The notes: a model not told the origin generated them from the sequence alone. DNA of 10,833 nucleotides from Desulfobacteraceae bacterium (GCA_030642545.1 DAOWNP010000050.1:1-10833), one strand, 5' to 3'. Shown: positions 1 to 6,827, counted from the first letter of the stretch. Numbers and translations are program-made.

Positions 1-43
1 AAAGAAGGGATTATCAAAATGCTAATATTGTGTTTATAAATAA

Positions 44-229
44 AACAAATTGATATATATTACTTATATTCTAAATGGGTTTCCAAATCCTGAACAAGAT
101 AAATATAACGATTTAGACACCTCAAGTCTAACAAGACCAATTGACACGGATATTTTGTTAAGCTACACTTCACAAAATACCGGTTATTGGCAGCGACAGG
201 CTTCTTCTACAGGAGTACATTTGAAATAA
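44..229 (+). pseudogene. Decayed or partial 3' end of an unrecognised gene
   Basis: An open frame runs from just after a stop at 41-43 to a TAA at 227-229 with no start codon or ribosome site of its own. From about position 74 it reads as a plausible protein tail (NGFPNPEQDKYNDLDTSS, later DTDILLSYTSQNTGYW, ending in TGVHLK), balanced in composition and unlike random AT-rich translation. Another frame at 3-50 also reads plausibly (RRDYQNANIVFINKTN) before a stop, so the two could be pieces of one reading frame broken by a frameshift near 44-53. I recognise no family. It ends 12 nt before the next gene's ATG. It could equally be the last exposed part of a gene truncated by an upstream rearrangement, or a chance open frame. 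Confidence 0.3.
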
Positions 230-241
230 TAAGGAGGTTTT

Positions 242-793
242 ATGAAAATTACAATTCTAAACGGTAATCCGAATATTGATGATATCAAATTTGATGATTA
301 TCTAAAGAATCTGTCTGATTTATTGGAGTCAAACAATCATACAGTAACTTTATTAAAATTAAGGGAGATGAATCTAAAGTACTGCACTGGTTGTTGGGGC
401 TGTTGGGTAAAAACACCTGGTGAATGTATCGTAGCAGACGATTCCCGTAATATATGCCGTGAATATATAAACTCCGATTTTGCACTGTTTGCCTCACCTG
501 TTATCATGGGATTTACCAGCGCTTTACTAAAAAAAGCACAAGAAAAGCTACTGCCATTGATTCATCCCTATTTTGAACTGGTTCAGAATGAAGTTCATCA
601 TCTGTCAAGGTATGATAAGTACCCACTGATGGGTCTTCTACTGGAAAATGGTAAAGACACCGATGAAGAAGACATTAAAATTATCTCGGACATTTATCGC
701 CGGGGTGCTATTAACTTCAAAACTTCATTTTGCTTTAGCCGGCAAACTGATGATTCTGTGGAGGAGGTAGCAAATGAAATTAACCGTATTTAA
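242..793 (+). CDS. Flavodoxin-fold NAD(P)H-dependent oxidoreductase with iron-sulfur-flavoprotein-like Cys cluster
   Basis: This 183-aa protein belongs to the NADPH-dependent FMN reductase / flavodoxin-like superfamily. It opens with a beta strand and FMN phosphate-loop region (MKITILNGNPN, residues 1-11). It carries four closely spaced cysteines at 48, 51, 54 and 62 (C-x2-C-x2-C-x7-C), the spacing used by iron-sulfur flavoproteins to hold a [4Fe-4S] cluster beside FMN. The segment SDFALFASPVIMGFTSALLKKAQEKL (about 79-104) is the typical second flavin-contact loop and helix. It is probably a cytoplasmic electron carrier or reductase; the substrate cannot be read from sequence. The start is well fixed by AAGGAGG at 231-237, 4 nt before ATG. 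The 3' end overlaps the next gene by 20 nt, so the two are translationally coupled. The protein is near the short end for the family, with no sign of truncation. Confidence 0.8.
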   Translation: MKITILNGNPNIDDIKFDDYLKNLSDLLESNNHTVTLLKLREMNLKYCTGCWGCWVKTPGECIVADDSRNICREYINSDFALFASPVIMGFTSALLKKAQEKLLPLIHPYFELVQNEVHHLSRYDKYPLMGLLLENGKDTDEEDIKIISDIYRRGAINFKTSFCFSRQTDDSVEEVANEINRI

Positions 794-1427
794 TGGTTCT
801 CCCCGGGGCAAAGGCAGCAATACCAAAACTATTCTCGAACACTTTCTGAATGGCTTTATGACAACTGGCGGAAATACTTACGAAGTGGTTTATTTAGTTC
901 ATATCAAGGATAGTGATAACTTTATAAAGCTCTTCGAGGAGGCAGAACAGGTTTTATTAGCGTTTCCCCTTTATATTGATGCCATGCCAGCACTTGTGAA
1001 AACTTTTATCGAATCACTGGAACCACTTTGCGGTCGGAAAAGCAATCCTGATATTGGTTTTATAGTGCAGTCTGGATTTCCAGAGCCAATCCACTCACGC
1101 TATGTGGAACGATATCTGAAAAAACTTGCGGTACGCCTGGGTTGCAGGTACAAGGGAACAGTAATCAAGGGTGGAGTCGAAGTCATTCGGGCAACACCAA
1201 ACTGGATGAACAAAGGACTCTTTAAATCTTTTTTCAAACTTGGCAAGACCTTTGGTACCACAGGGGAATTTAATGCACAAATAATGCGCCAGCTTTTAAA
1301 ACCAGAAAAGCTCTCCAAATGGCACTTCCGGTTCTTTAAATTAACAGGCGATAAATTCTACTGGGACAAGCTGCTCAAGAAAAATAACGCCTTTGAAAAA
1401 CGATTCACCAAACCCTATATCAAATAA
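774..1427 (+). CDS. Flavodoxin-fold NAD(P)H-dependent oxidoreductase, partner of the preceding gene
   Basis: This 217-aa protein has the canonical FMN-binding loop NGSPRGKGSNT at residues 7-17 and the family helix LAFPLYIDAMPALVKTFIE at about 62-80, placing it in the NADPH-dependent FMN reductase / NAD(P)H oxidoreductase superfamily. It lacks the cysteine cluster of its upstream neighbour; single cysteines occur at 86 and 124. The C-terminal 60 residues are basic and aromatic (KWHFRFFKL) and are not part of the minimal flavodoxin fold. The ATG lies inside the upstream gene's last 20 nt, preceded by GAGGAGG at 761-767, so translation is coupled and the two products may act together, one as Fe-S/FMN relay and the other as FMN oxidoreductase. 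That partnership is inference. The electron donor and acceptor are unknown. A hand count of 1021-1080 gives 25 G/C of 60, against 13 of 60 at 3421-3480 in murJ, a hint of different ancestry. Confidence 0.8.
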   Translation: MKLTVFNGSPRGKGSNTKTILEHFLNGFMTTGGNTYEVVYLVHIKDSDNFIKLFEEAEQVLLAFPLYIDAMPALVKTFIESLEPLCGRKSNPDIGFIVQSGFPEPIHSRYVERYLKKLAVRLGCRYKGTVIKGGVEVIRATPNWMNKGLFKSFFKLGKTFGTTGEFNAQIMRQLLKPEKLSKWHFRFFKLTGDKFYWDKLLKKNNAFEKRFTKPYIK

Positions 1428-1456
1428 TGTACTTCTCGTGAGTACGCTTTAGTTCT

Positions 1457-1535
1457 GTATCAGCAACTCTTTCAAGGTAGTATAACTGCCATTACATTTA
1501 GAAAAGCACTGTCCTTACCTTGAAAGGGCTGATAC
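1457..1535. repeat. Inverted repeat spanning the dacB stop codon
   Basis: The left arm at 1457-1479 begins GTATCAGC and ends CTTTCAAGGTA. The right arm at 1516-1535 (TACCTTGAAAGGGCTGATAC) is its reverse complement except for a small internal bulge (AACT against C). The loop is 36 nt. The right arm encodes the last residues (VSALSR-stop) of the minus-strand carboxypeptidase gene, so the pair forms a long hairpin at the junction of two convergent genes. It could serve as a bidirectional 3'-end hairpin, but neither flank has a T-run. Confidence 0.7.
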
Positions 1536-2756
1536 CTGATCGTTAATACTTAAATCTAAAACCTTTCTTTTAACCACCTTCATTATTAAATCTGTATTTT
1601 TATTAAAAGAGTTAACAAAAACAACGTACATATAGTACTTCCCTTTTCTGTCTTTTATATAACCAGCTCTCGTACGTACATTTTTCAGTGTTCCTGTTTT
1701 AAAATATTCACCATTATTATACTTCATTAACTCTTTATAAGGATAAAACTCTTTTAAAATTTTTAAAAATCCCAATGCATTTATCCGGTTTTTTGTAGAA
1801 AGCCCAGATCCCTCATAGATTTTAATTTTATCTATCTTGATAATATTTTTATAATAATTTTCTGCTGCCTTTTGAGCTTTTATTAGAGTTGCTGGATGCC
1901 TCAAATATTTTGCACCTGATGTTAAAAAAAGCTGATTGGCAATAAAATTATTTGAATAATATAACAAAGAGGAAACAACCTCTTTTATGGAAAATTCGGA
2001 TAGATAGGTATATAGCAGATCACCTCTATCCTGTTTCCTGTTATATAACACCACACAACCTTTTACAGATACATTGTATTTTTTTGATAAAAAAAATCTC
2101 AAAAGATGTCCAGCATATACTCTTGACTCGTTAAAAGACAAAGGGATTCTGCCACAATCAATTCCTGATAACTCCACTTTTTTTTTCACAAAATCTAAAA
2201 AAGGTGTCTGTTTTTCTGAACTTATAAATATACCGTTATTATCTGTTTTAAACCACACAGTATTAAAATTGGCACAAACAGCTCCTGCCGGAGCATCATA
2301 AGGCTGAATAGTATTTTTTGTCTGCCCTGAAATTATAATCGGATAGTTAAAATATGAATCATCTATTACTATATTGTTTATTTTCTCTGTTTTAACACTA
2401 ATTTCTTTGGCTATGTTATCTATAACTTCAGATATAAAAAGAGGATCTCCATATCCATAAATTGTAAGATCACATGTTTTTTTGTTAAAATAAAAATCTG
2501 TTTTAAACCTGTAATTGCTGCCTAAGTAATAAAAAGCTGAAAGAGATGTAAAAAGTTTTATAATTGATGCAGGAATCATTTTTTGTGAAACATTTTTCCC
2601 AAAAACAATTTTCCCGCATTCATCTGCTACAATAACAGAACTTTTATTATCAATAAGGCGGCTTAACTCTGACCAGTATTCATTACTATATGAACAATTT
2701 GCCAATATTTCAAATATAAGAAAAAAAAGAAAAAAAAATTTAATATTTTTTTGCAT
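1515..2756 (-). CDS. dacB: D-alanyl-D-alanine carboxypeptidase/endopeptidase, PBP4 type (peptidase family S13)
   Basis: This 413-aa penicillin-binding protein removes terminal D-Ala from, or cuts cross-links in, peptidoglycan in the periplasm. All three penicillin-binding motifs are visible: SxxK at 64-67 (SIIK, nucleophile Ser64), SxN at 268-270 (SNN) and KTG at 353-355 (FKTGTLKN). Family landmarks GYGDPLF (101-107), GAVCANFNTVWF (158-169) and EGSGLS (315-320) are present. The N-terminus is a signal peptide: lysines at 3 and 6, then a Phe/Leu-rich core to about residue 19. The gap between SxxK and SxN (about 200 residues) is the S13 inserted region, somewhat shorter than in E. coli DacB, which fits the total length. 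It starts 10-14 nt after the murJ stop, probably in one transcript. No clear Shine-Dalgarno precedes the ATG. The last six codons lie in an inverted repeat. The symbol is by family, not proven orthology. Confidence 0.9.
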   Translation of the reverse strand: MQKNIKFFFLFFLIFEILANCSYSNEYWSELSRLIDNKSSVIVADECGKIVFGKNVSQKMIPASIIKLFTSLSAFYYLGSNYRFKTDFYFNKKTCDLTIYGYGDPLFISEVIDNIAKEISVKTEKINNIVIDDSYFNYPIIISGQTKNTIQPYDAPAGAVCANFNTVWFKTDNNGIFISSEKQTPFLDFVKKKVELSGIDCGRIPLSFNESRVYAGHLLRFFLSKKYNVSVKGCVVLYNRKQDRGDLLYTYLSEFSIKEVVSSLLYYSNNFIANQLFLTSGAKYLRHPATLIKAQKAAENYYKNIIKIDKIKIYEGSGLSTKNRINALGFLKILKEFYPYKELMKYNNGEYFKTGTLKNVRTRAGYIKDRKGKYYMYVVFVNSFNKNTDLIMKVVKRKVLDLSINDQVSALSR

Positions 2757-2770
2757 GGATATTACAATAT

Positions 2771-4360
2771 TTAAAAACGAGAAGAAAAAAACGACTGTTT
2801 TTTAAACAAACGGTTTATAACAATATTAAGCAACTCAAAAAACTCTTTTATTTTCAGCAGGTATCCAAATAAAAAAAGCAGTACAAGAAAAACCATACCA
2901 GTTGAAAACATCACAAAAACAGCTCCAAAAACAGTTTTTATATCTGCATAAGACAATATAAATTGTCTAAACCAGTAAAGCAGGCATCCTGTAACAAAGC
3001 CTATTACAACCATTTTAAAAATTAAAACAGAAACAGAAAAACTCCTGTTACCTGTTTTTCTGTTCCATAAAAAATAGAGCAAAAAAACTTGCAGGGTTGC
3101 TGAAATAGAAATAGCAAATGCCAGTCCACAAGCTCCCATCATATCCGTAAAATACTTATATAGAGGAAGGCTGCACAAAACCGCAATTGTTCCAAAAACA
3201 GCAGGAGTCATAGTATTTAAAGATGCATAATATCCTCTTGATACAATAGTTTGAGCAGAAAAAGCAAAAGAACCTAAAAGAAGATATAGTAAAATATCAG
3301 ATGTCATATCAGAAGATGCAGAATTAAAACTCCCCCTTTGAAATATAAGAAAAACCACTTCACTTCTTACAATAATCAATAAAACAGAAAAAGGAATAAT
3401 CAATGAAATATATTTCATTGTTTTATTTAAAAGATCATTTAATTCATCTATCTTTTTTTCTGCATAAAGCTTTGCCATAAAAGGAAATGATGCTACAGAA
3501 ACAGCCTGCCCGAAAAAGCCCACAACAAGCAGCATAATTCTAAAACCATAATTTAGTCCAGCTATACTTCCTTCCGGAAGATATGATCCAAAAAATTTTA
3601 AAAAAAACTCTGCTGAAAAAGTCATACCAAGCCCAACCATTAAAGGAATAGTTAGCTTTACATACTGTATAAGATCTTTATCTAAAAAATTAAAGTTAAA
3701 TTTAAATCTCATTTTAACTTTTTTGGCTCCGTAATACTGCAACAAAAAATTACCTGAAAAAGCACCACCTAAAACCCCCCATGAAAACCCTTCAAGTTCA
3801 ACATATGGACTTAATATAATTCCTCCAAAAATAATTCCTATATTATAAATAACAGGAGCCAAAGCCGGTATAGTAAATTTTTCTTTGGCAAACTGGACAG
3901 CCATAAACATACCGCCTGTAAAAAAGAAAAACTGGGCAGGAATAATTATTCTTGTCATTCTGACTGCCAAAGCCTTTGTTTCAGGATCATAAAGACCAGG
4001 TGCAATAATATCTACAATATCAGGTGCAAAATAAAAGGCTATAATAATTAAAACAAGAAGAACAGTACCAAAACATGATAAAATCGCAGAAAAAGCCTCC
4101 CACCCTTTATCTTCATTTTTTTCTACTATATATTTTGAAAACAGAGGAATAAATGTTACAGACAGAAAACCACTTGCCAGTATATGGTTTAAAATCTCAG
4201 GTATTACAAAAGCTACCTGATATGCATCGACATGTCCCCCTGTACCTCCAAAATAAGCTATGGACATCTCCCTTAAAAGACCGGTCATACGGCTTAAAGC
4301 TACAGATGCCATCATTATAAAAGAGGCAATAGTTATTTTTTTATATATGGATTTATTCAT
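2771..4360 (-). CDS. murJ: Lipid II flippase MurJ (MviN family)
   Basis: This 529-aa polytopic inner-membrane protein of the MOP/MATE-like superfamily should move lipid II to the outer face of the membrane for peptidoglycan synthesis. About 14 hydrophobic segments run through the protein. Family signatures are ALSRMTGLLRE (21-31), GHVDAYQVAFVIPE (42-55), FQRGSF (340-345, equivalent to the FERGAF motif) and SRGYYASLNT (374-383). By eye, Arg24, Arg30, Asp45 and Arg274 align with functionally important E. coli residues Arg18, Arg24, Asp39 and Arg270. However, the usual LLRR of helix 2 is ILNH (56-59) here. An in-frame TAA lies immediately before the ATG, so 4360 is the earliest possible start. 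No Shine-Dalgarno precedes it; ATGs at residues 16-17 are alternatives but would remove the conserved amphipathic start of helix 1. It lies downstream of elbB and just upstream of dacB. A specialised lipid-linked sugar flippase is the main alternative. Confidence 0.9.
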   Translation of the reverse strand: MNKSIYKKITIASFIMMASVALSRMTGLLREMSIAYFGGTGGHVDAYQVAFVIPEILNHILASGFLSVTFIPLFSKYIVEKNEDKGWEAFSAILSCFGTVLLVLIIIAFYFAPDIVDIIAPGLYDPETKALAVRMTRIIIPAQFFFFTGGMFMAVQFAKEKFTIPALAPVIYNIGIIFGGIILSPYVELEGFSWGVLGGAFSGNFLLQYYGAKKVKMRFKFNFNFLDKDLIQYVKLTIPLMVGLGMTFSAEFFLKFFGSYLPEGSIAGLNYGFRIMLLVVGFFGQAVSVASFPFMAKLYAEKKIDELNDLLNKTMKYISLIIPFSVLLIIVRSEVVFLIFQRGSFNSASSDMTSDILLYLLLGSFAFSAQTIVSRGYYASLNTMTPAVFGTIAVLCSLPLYKYFTDMMGACGLAFAISISATLQVFLLYFLWNRKTGNRSFSVSVLIFKMVVIGFVTGCLLYWFRQFILSYADIKTVFGAVFVMFSTGMVFLVLLFLFGYLLKIKEFFELLNIVINRLFKKQSFFSSRF

Positions 4361-4406
4361 TTAAATAAGGAAGGACACTTTTTTTATAAACAATCAAAAA
4401 AAGCAT
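4353..4406 (-). CDS. Possible 17-codon leader ORF overlapping the murJ start
   Basis: A short frame on the minus strand (MLFLIVYKKSVLPYLNE-stop) starts at 4406 and ends 8 nt inside murJ (the two share ATGAATAA). It follows the purine-rich stretch AAAGAGGAGAG, the only good Shine-Dalgarno-like sequence in the gap, although it lies very close (2-4 nt) to this ATG. murJ has no ribosome site of its own, so coupled re-initiation from this frame is a possible explanation. There is no evidence that the peptide itself has a function, and chance is quite possible. Confidence 0.18.
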   Translation of the reverse strand: MLFLIVYKKSVLPYLNE

Positions 4407-4425
4407 CTCTCCTCTTTATCTTAGG

Positions 4426-4447
4426 AATTAATACTTAATGATTAATT
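4426..4447. other. Small AT-only hairpin downstream of elbB
   Basis: AATTAAT (4426-4432) and ATTAATT (4441-4447) are complementary with an 8-nt loop, 17 nt beyond the elbB stop on the minus strand. The stem is only seven A-T pairs and no T-run follows, so it is a weak candidate for a transcript end or processing site between elbB and murJ. Confidence 0.25.
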
Positions 4448-4463
4448 ATTCAAAATTAAAACC

Positions 4464-5120
4464 TTATCCAGCAAGTTCACAAACCTTATCAACAAGCTTT
4501 TCAATACCTCTGGCAATATCCTTGATTCCAGGCCCTAACATATAAGCAGGTGTTGTAACTATTTTGTTTTCCTCATCAACTACAATAGATTCAACACTGC
4601 ATTCAACATGCTGCCCGCCCATTGCCTCTATAGCCTGAGCTGTTCCAACATCGCACCCAATTGTTACCTTTGGTTTTTTATCACCTGCAGCTTTTGTTAA
4701 TGTAGCAGGAGCAATACAAATAGCTCCAACTGGTTTTTTTAAAGAGATCATATCATTTATAAGTTTACTTACATCACTGTTAACCACAGCATCTTTTCCA
4801 ACAAACGCAAAATCACTTAAATTTTTTGCAGCCCCAAATCCCCCTGGTATAATCAATCCATCAATATCTTCTGCAGAAATCTTTGCAACATCAGAAATAT
4901 TTCCTCTTGCAATCCTTGCTGATTCAATAAGAACATTTCTTTTTGCAGATTCTGGAGCACCTGTAATATGATTTACCACATCTTTTTGTTCTACATCAGG
5001 AGCCATACAAACTGCTTCAACTCCTTTTTTGTCTAATGCAAGCAAAGTAATTACAGATTCATGAATTTCAGTTCCATCATACATACCACATCCTGAAAGC
5101 AATACGCCGATCTTTGCCAT
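4464..5120 (-). CDS. elbB: ElbB-type DJ-1/PfpI superfamily glyoxalase
   Basis: This 218-aa protein, the length usual for ElbB, has the class I glutamine-amidotransferase-like DJ-1/PfpI fold. It begins MAKIGVLLSGCGMYDGTEIHE, a hallmark of ElbB; the nucleophile elbow is GAICIAPA with Cys135; IIPGGFGAAKNLSDFA (90-105) is the conserved Gly-rich loop, followed near the end by TTPAYMLGPGI. E. coli ElbB has been reported to have glyoxalase activity and to be linked to isoprenoid synthesis; its physiological substrate is uncertain. The start is supported by GAGGGAG (5124-5130), 3 nt from ATG. It faces tgt across a 346-bp divergent region and precedes murJ and dacB on the same strand with a 103-nt gap, so co-transcription is possible but not certain. 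No features are missing or unusual. Confidence 0.9.
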   Translation of the reverse strand: MAKIGVLLSGCGMYDGTEIHESVITLLALDKKGVEAVCMAPDVEQKDVVNHITGAPESAKRNVLIESARIARGNISDVAKISAEDIDGLIIPGGFGAAKNLSDFAFVGKDAVVNSDVSKLINDMISLKKPVGAICIAPATLTKAAGDKKPKVTIGCDVGTAQAIEAMGGQHVECSVESIVVDEENKIVTTPAYMLGPGIKDIARGIEKLVDKVCELAG

Positions 5121-5466
5121 AATCTCCCTCCATGAAAATTAAAATTAAATTTTTAAAAAAAGTAAAGAACGTGGAACAAACAATTTGGCCGAAGTTATAA
5201 CCAACCTCCAAAATATTATAAACACTATTTTAGATTTATAATTATAATTTTTTATTAATGCATATAAAAATTTATAAAAAAACACAATAAACATCTTAAT
5301 AAATATTTTAAAATCTGCATAAAATAAAAATCAAAACCTGTAAATTTATTCTTTTAGTCTTGCGTTGCTCTATACAACAAGTTATGTTAACAGAATTTAT
5401 AATATCTTTAAATAATACCTATACTCTGAATAAGCAAAACAAAGTATAAAAAATTGGTTACTATAA
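5121..5466. other. Divergent AT-rich intergenic region between elbB and tgt
   Basis: These 346 bases hold no credible open frame or RNA gene. The segment 5120-5340 is extremely AT-rich with long A and T runs, as expected for a curved, promoter-bearing region serving two divergent genes. A TATAAT reading leftwards at 5220-5215 is a possible -10 for elbB, but no matching -35 lies at the right distance. The self-complementary GTTATAAC near 5194 is short. The tgt leader shows no preQ1-riboswitch-like pseudoknot that I can recognise. Confidence 0.6.
5360..5388 (+). promoter_or_regulatory. Possible sigma-70 type promoter for tgt-nfu
   Basis: TTGCGT (5360-5365) and TATGTT (5383-5388) are separated by 17 nt, the optimal spacing, and lie about 80 nt before the tgt ATG. 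Each matches the consensus only partly (three and four of six positions). In a region this rich in A and T such matches arise easily, so this is a weak prediction. Confidence 0.25.
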
Positions 5467-6576
5467 ATGTTTGAATTTAGCATACTGTCAAAATCAAAGA
5501 AAAGCAGAGCCCGTGCAGGAATTATTAAAACCTCAAGAGGTATAATTAAAACACCTGTATTTATGCCTGTAGGAACACTGGGTTCCGTAAAATCGCTTTC
5601 TCATAATGAATTGACAGATTGTAGTGCTCAAATAATTTTAGGCAACACATATCATCTTTATCTAAGACCCGGATGCGATGTTATAGACAAGTTTGGCGGG
5701 CTTCATAAATTTATGAACTGGGATCACCCAATTTTAACAGATAGTGGTGGATTTCAAATATTTTCTCTTGCTAAACTCACAAAAATTACCGATGACGGAG
5801 CTTTTTTCCAATCTCATATTGATGGGTCAAAGCATCTTATTACCCCTGAAAAAGCTATTGAAATTCAACTTTGTTTAGATTCAGATATAATGATGTGTCT
5901 TGATAACTGTATACCTTACCCATCTACTGCCAAAATTGCAAAACAGGCACTTGATCTAACAACAAAATGGGCACAAAGATGCAAAGACAAATGGAATTCT
6001 TTACCAAAAAATGCTCTTTTCGGAATAGTTCAGGGCGGAATGTATAAAGATTTAAGAGCAGAATCAGCAGAAAACCTTAAAGAAATTGATTTTCCAGGAT
6101 TTGCTATAGGTGGGCTTAGCGTTGGTGAACCAAAAGATATTATGATGGAAATAGCAGATTTTACTCTGCCAAAACTTCCCTATGAAAAACCAAAGTATAT
6201 AATGGGAGTTGGAACTCCAAAAGATCTCGTTGATCTTGTATCTTTAGGAGCTGATATGTTTGATTGTGTTATACCAACAAGAAATGCACGAAACGGACAA
6301 CTATTTACAGATTACGGAAAAATAAATATTGCCAATGCAAAACATAAATATGACACCATGCCAATTGACACTAACTGTCAATGTTTTACATGCAAAAATT
6401 TTTCAAAAGCTTACCTGAGACACCTTTATAAATCAAGGGAACTTTTATCTTATCGTTTAAACACAATACACAATGTATATTATTTTATAAATCTAACCAA
6501 ACGAATGAGAGATGCTATTATAAAAGATAAATTTGACGAATTCAGATACAAATTCAATAAAAAATCAGAAAATTAA
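5467..6576 (+). CDS. tgt: tRNA-guanine transglycosylase (queuosine pathway)
   Basis: This 369-aa enzyme, full length for bacterial Tgt, swaps guanine-34 for preQ1 in tRNAs with GUN anticodons (Asp, Asn, His, Tyr). It is a TIM-barrel with a zinc subdomain. Conserved elements in order: TPVFMPVGTLGSVKSL (29-44), LGNTYHLYLRPG (58-69), LTDSGGFQIFSL (90-101, Asp92 the likely general acid/base), FGIVQGGMYKDLR (185-197), AIGGLSVGE (213-221), DMFDCVIPTRNARNG (263-277, Asp266 the likely covalent nucleophile), and zinc ligands Cys304, Cys306, Cys309 and His335 (CxCx2Cx25H). No catalytic residue is missing. The ATG at 5467 gives the normal N-terminus and the next Met is at residue 33, but there is no Shine-Dalgarno upstream, so initiation may be weak or the mRNA leader very short. 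An Nfu gene follows 10 nt later, very probably in the same transcript. Confidence 0.97.
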   Translation: MFEFSILSKSKKSRARAGIIKTSRGIIKTPVFMPVGTLGSVKSLSHNELTDCSAQIILGNTYHLYLRPGCDVIDKFGGLHKFMNWDHPILTDSGGFQIFSLAKLTKITDDGAFFQSHIDGSKHLITPEKAIEIQLCLDSDIMMCLDNCIPYPSTAKIAKQALDLTTKWAQRCKDKWNSLPKNALFGIVQGGMYKDLRAESAENLKEIDFPGFAIGGLSVGEPKDIMMEIADFTLPKLPYEKPKYIMGVGTPKDLVDLVSLGADMFDCVIPTRNARNGQLFTDYGKINIANAKHKYDTMPIDTNCQCFTCKNFSKAYLRHLYKSRELLSYRLNTIHNVYYFINLTKRMRDAIIKDKFDEFRYKFNKKSEN

Positions 6577-6580
6577 GGAA
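6575..6580 (+). promoter_or_regulatory. Ribosome binding site fixing the nfu start
   Basis: AAGGAA overlaps the tgt stop codon (TAA at 6574-6576) and lies 6 nt before the ATG at 6587. This supports the start at 6587 rather than the in-frame ATG at 6533, which lies within tgt, adds a Lys/Asn-rich tail foreign to the family, and has no ribosome site. Confidence 0.7.
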
Positions 6581-6586
6581 AAAAAA

Positions 6587-6808
6587 ATGAAAGAGAAAGT
6601 AGAAAAACTTCTTGAAGAAATAAGACCTGTGCTCATGGCAGACGGTGGAGATGTTGAACTAATAGATATTAAAAATAAAATCGTAACAGTAAGGCTTAAA
6701 GGAGCATGTGCCGGATGCCCAATGTCTCAAATGACATTAAAAAACGGAATTGAAAAACTGATATTAAAAGAGATCCCTGAAATTAAATCTGTTGAAAACA
6801 TAGAATAA
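6587..6808 (+). CDS. NifU C-terminal-domain protein (Nfu-type Fe-S scaffold/carrier)
   Basis: This 73-aa protein is a stand-alone Nfu domain that binds and delivers Fe-S clusters, usually a [4Fe-4S] cluster shared between two subunits in the cytoplasm. The signature is CAGCPMSQMTLKNGIE at residues 41-56, with the cluster ligands Cys41 and Cys44. The upstream half has the usual helix and the strand with MADGGDVELIDI (17-28). Size is normal for the single-domain family in anaerobes; there is no N-terminal scaffold domain as in full NifU or A-type domain as in NfuA. It is coupled to tgt by a Shine-Dalgarno overlapping that stop codon. Tgt itself does not need an Fe-S cluster, so the pairing may serve other queuosine or anaerobic enzymes, or be incidental. 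The last six codons form the left arm of a perfect palindrome. Confidence 0.93.
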   Translation: MKEKVEKLLEEIRPVLMADGGDVELIDIKNKIVTVRLKGACAGCPMSQMTLKNGIEKLILKEIPEIKSVENIE

Positions 6809-6827
6809 TTATTCTATGTTTTCAACA
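6790..6827. repeat. 38-bp perfect palindrome centred on the nfu stop codon
   Basis: The sequence GTTGAAAACATAGAATAA (6791-6808) is followed immediately by its exact reverse complement (6809-6826), and one more T-A pair extends it to 6790-6827. The left arm encodes VENIE-stop of nfu; the symmetry axis lies directly after the TAA. As RNA it would form a 15-17 bp, mostly A-U stem. It has no downstream T-run (AAATAATTTC follows), so it is not a textbook intrinsic terminator. It could be a 3'-end stabilising hairpin or a protein-binding site. Confidence 0.9.

Noticed and set aside
2692..2706. Lipoprotein signal (LANC) at the DacB N-terminus
   Set aside because: Asn at the -1 position before Cys21 does not fit the lipobox consensus; an ordinary signal peptide is more likely.
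2759..2770. ATATT/AATAT hairpin in the murJ-dacB gap
   Set aside because: The loop would be only two to four bases and the stem pure A-T, which is expected by chance here.
5389..5466. Possible preQ1 riboswitch ahead of tgt
   Set aside because: There is an A-rich stretch before the start, but I find no conserved stem-loop or pairing tail of the known preQ1 classes; bacterial tgt genes are usually not so controlled.
6533..6586. Upstream ATG extending nfu by 18 residues
   Set aside because: The extension lies within the tgt coding region, is Asn/Lys-rich and unlike the family; the ATG at 6587 has a Shine-Dalgarno and gives the normal length.
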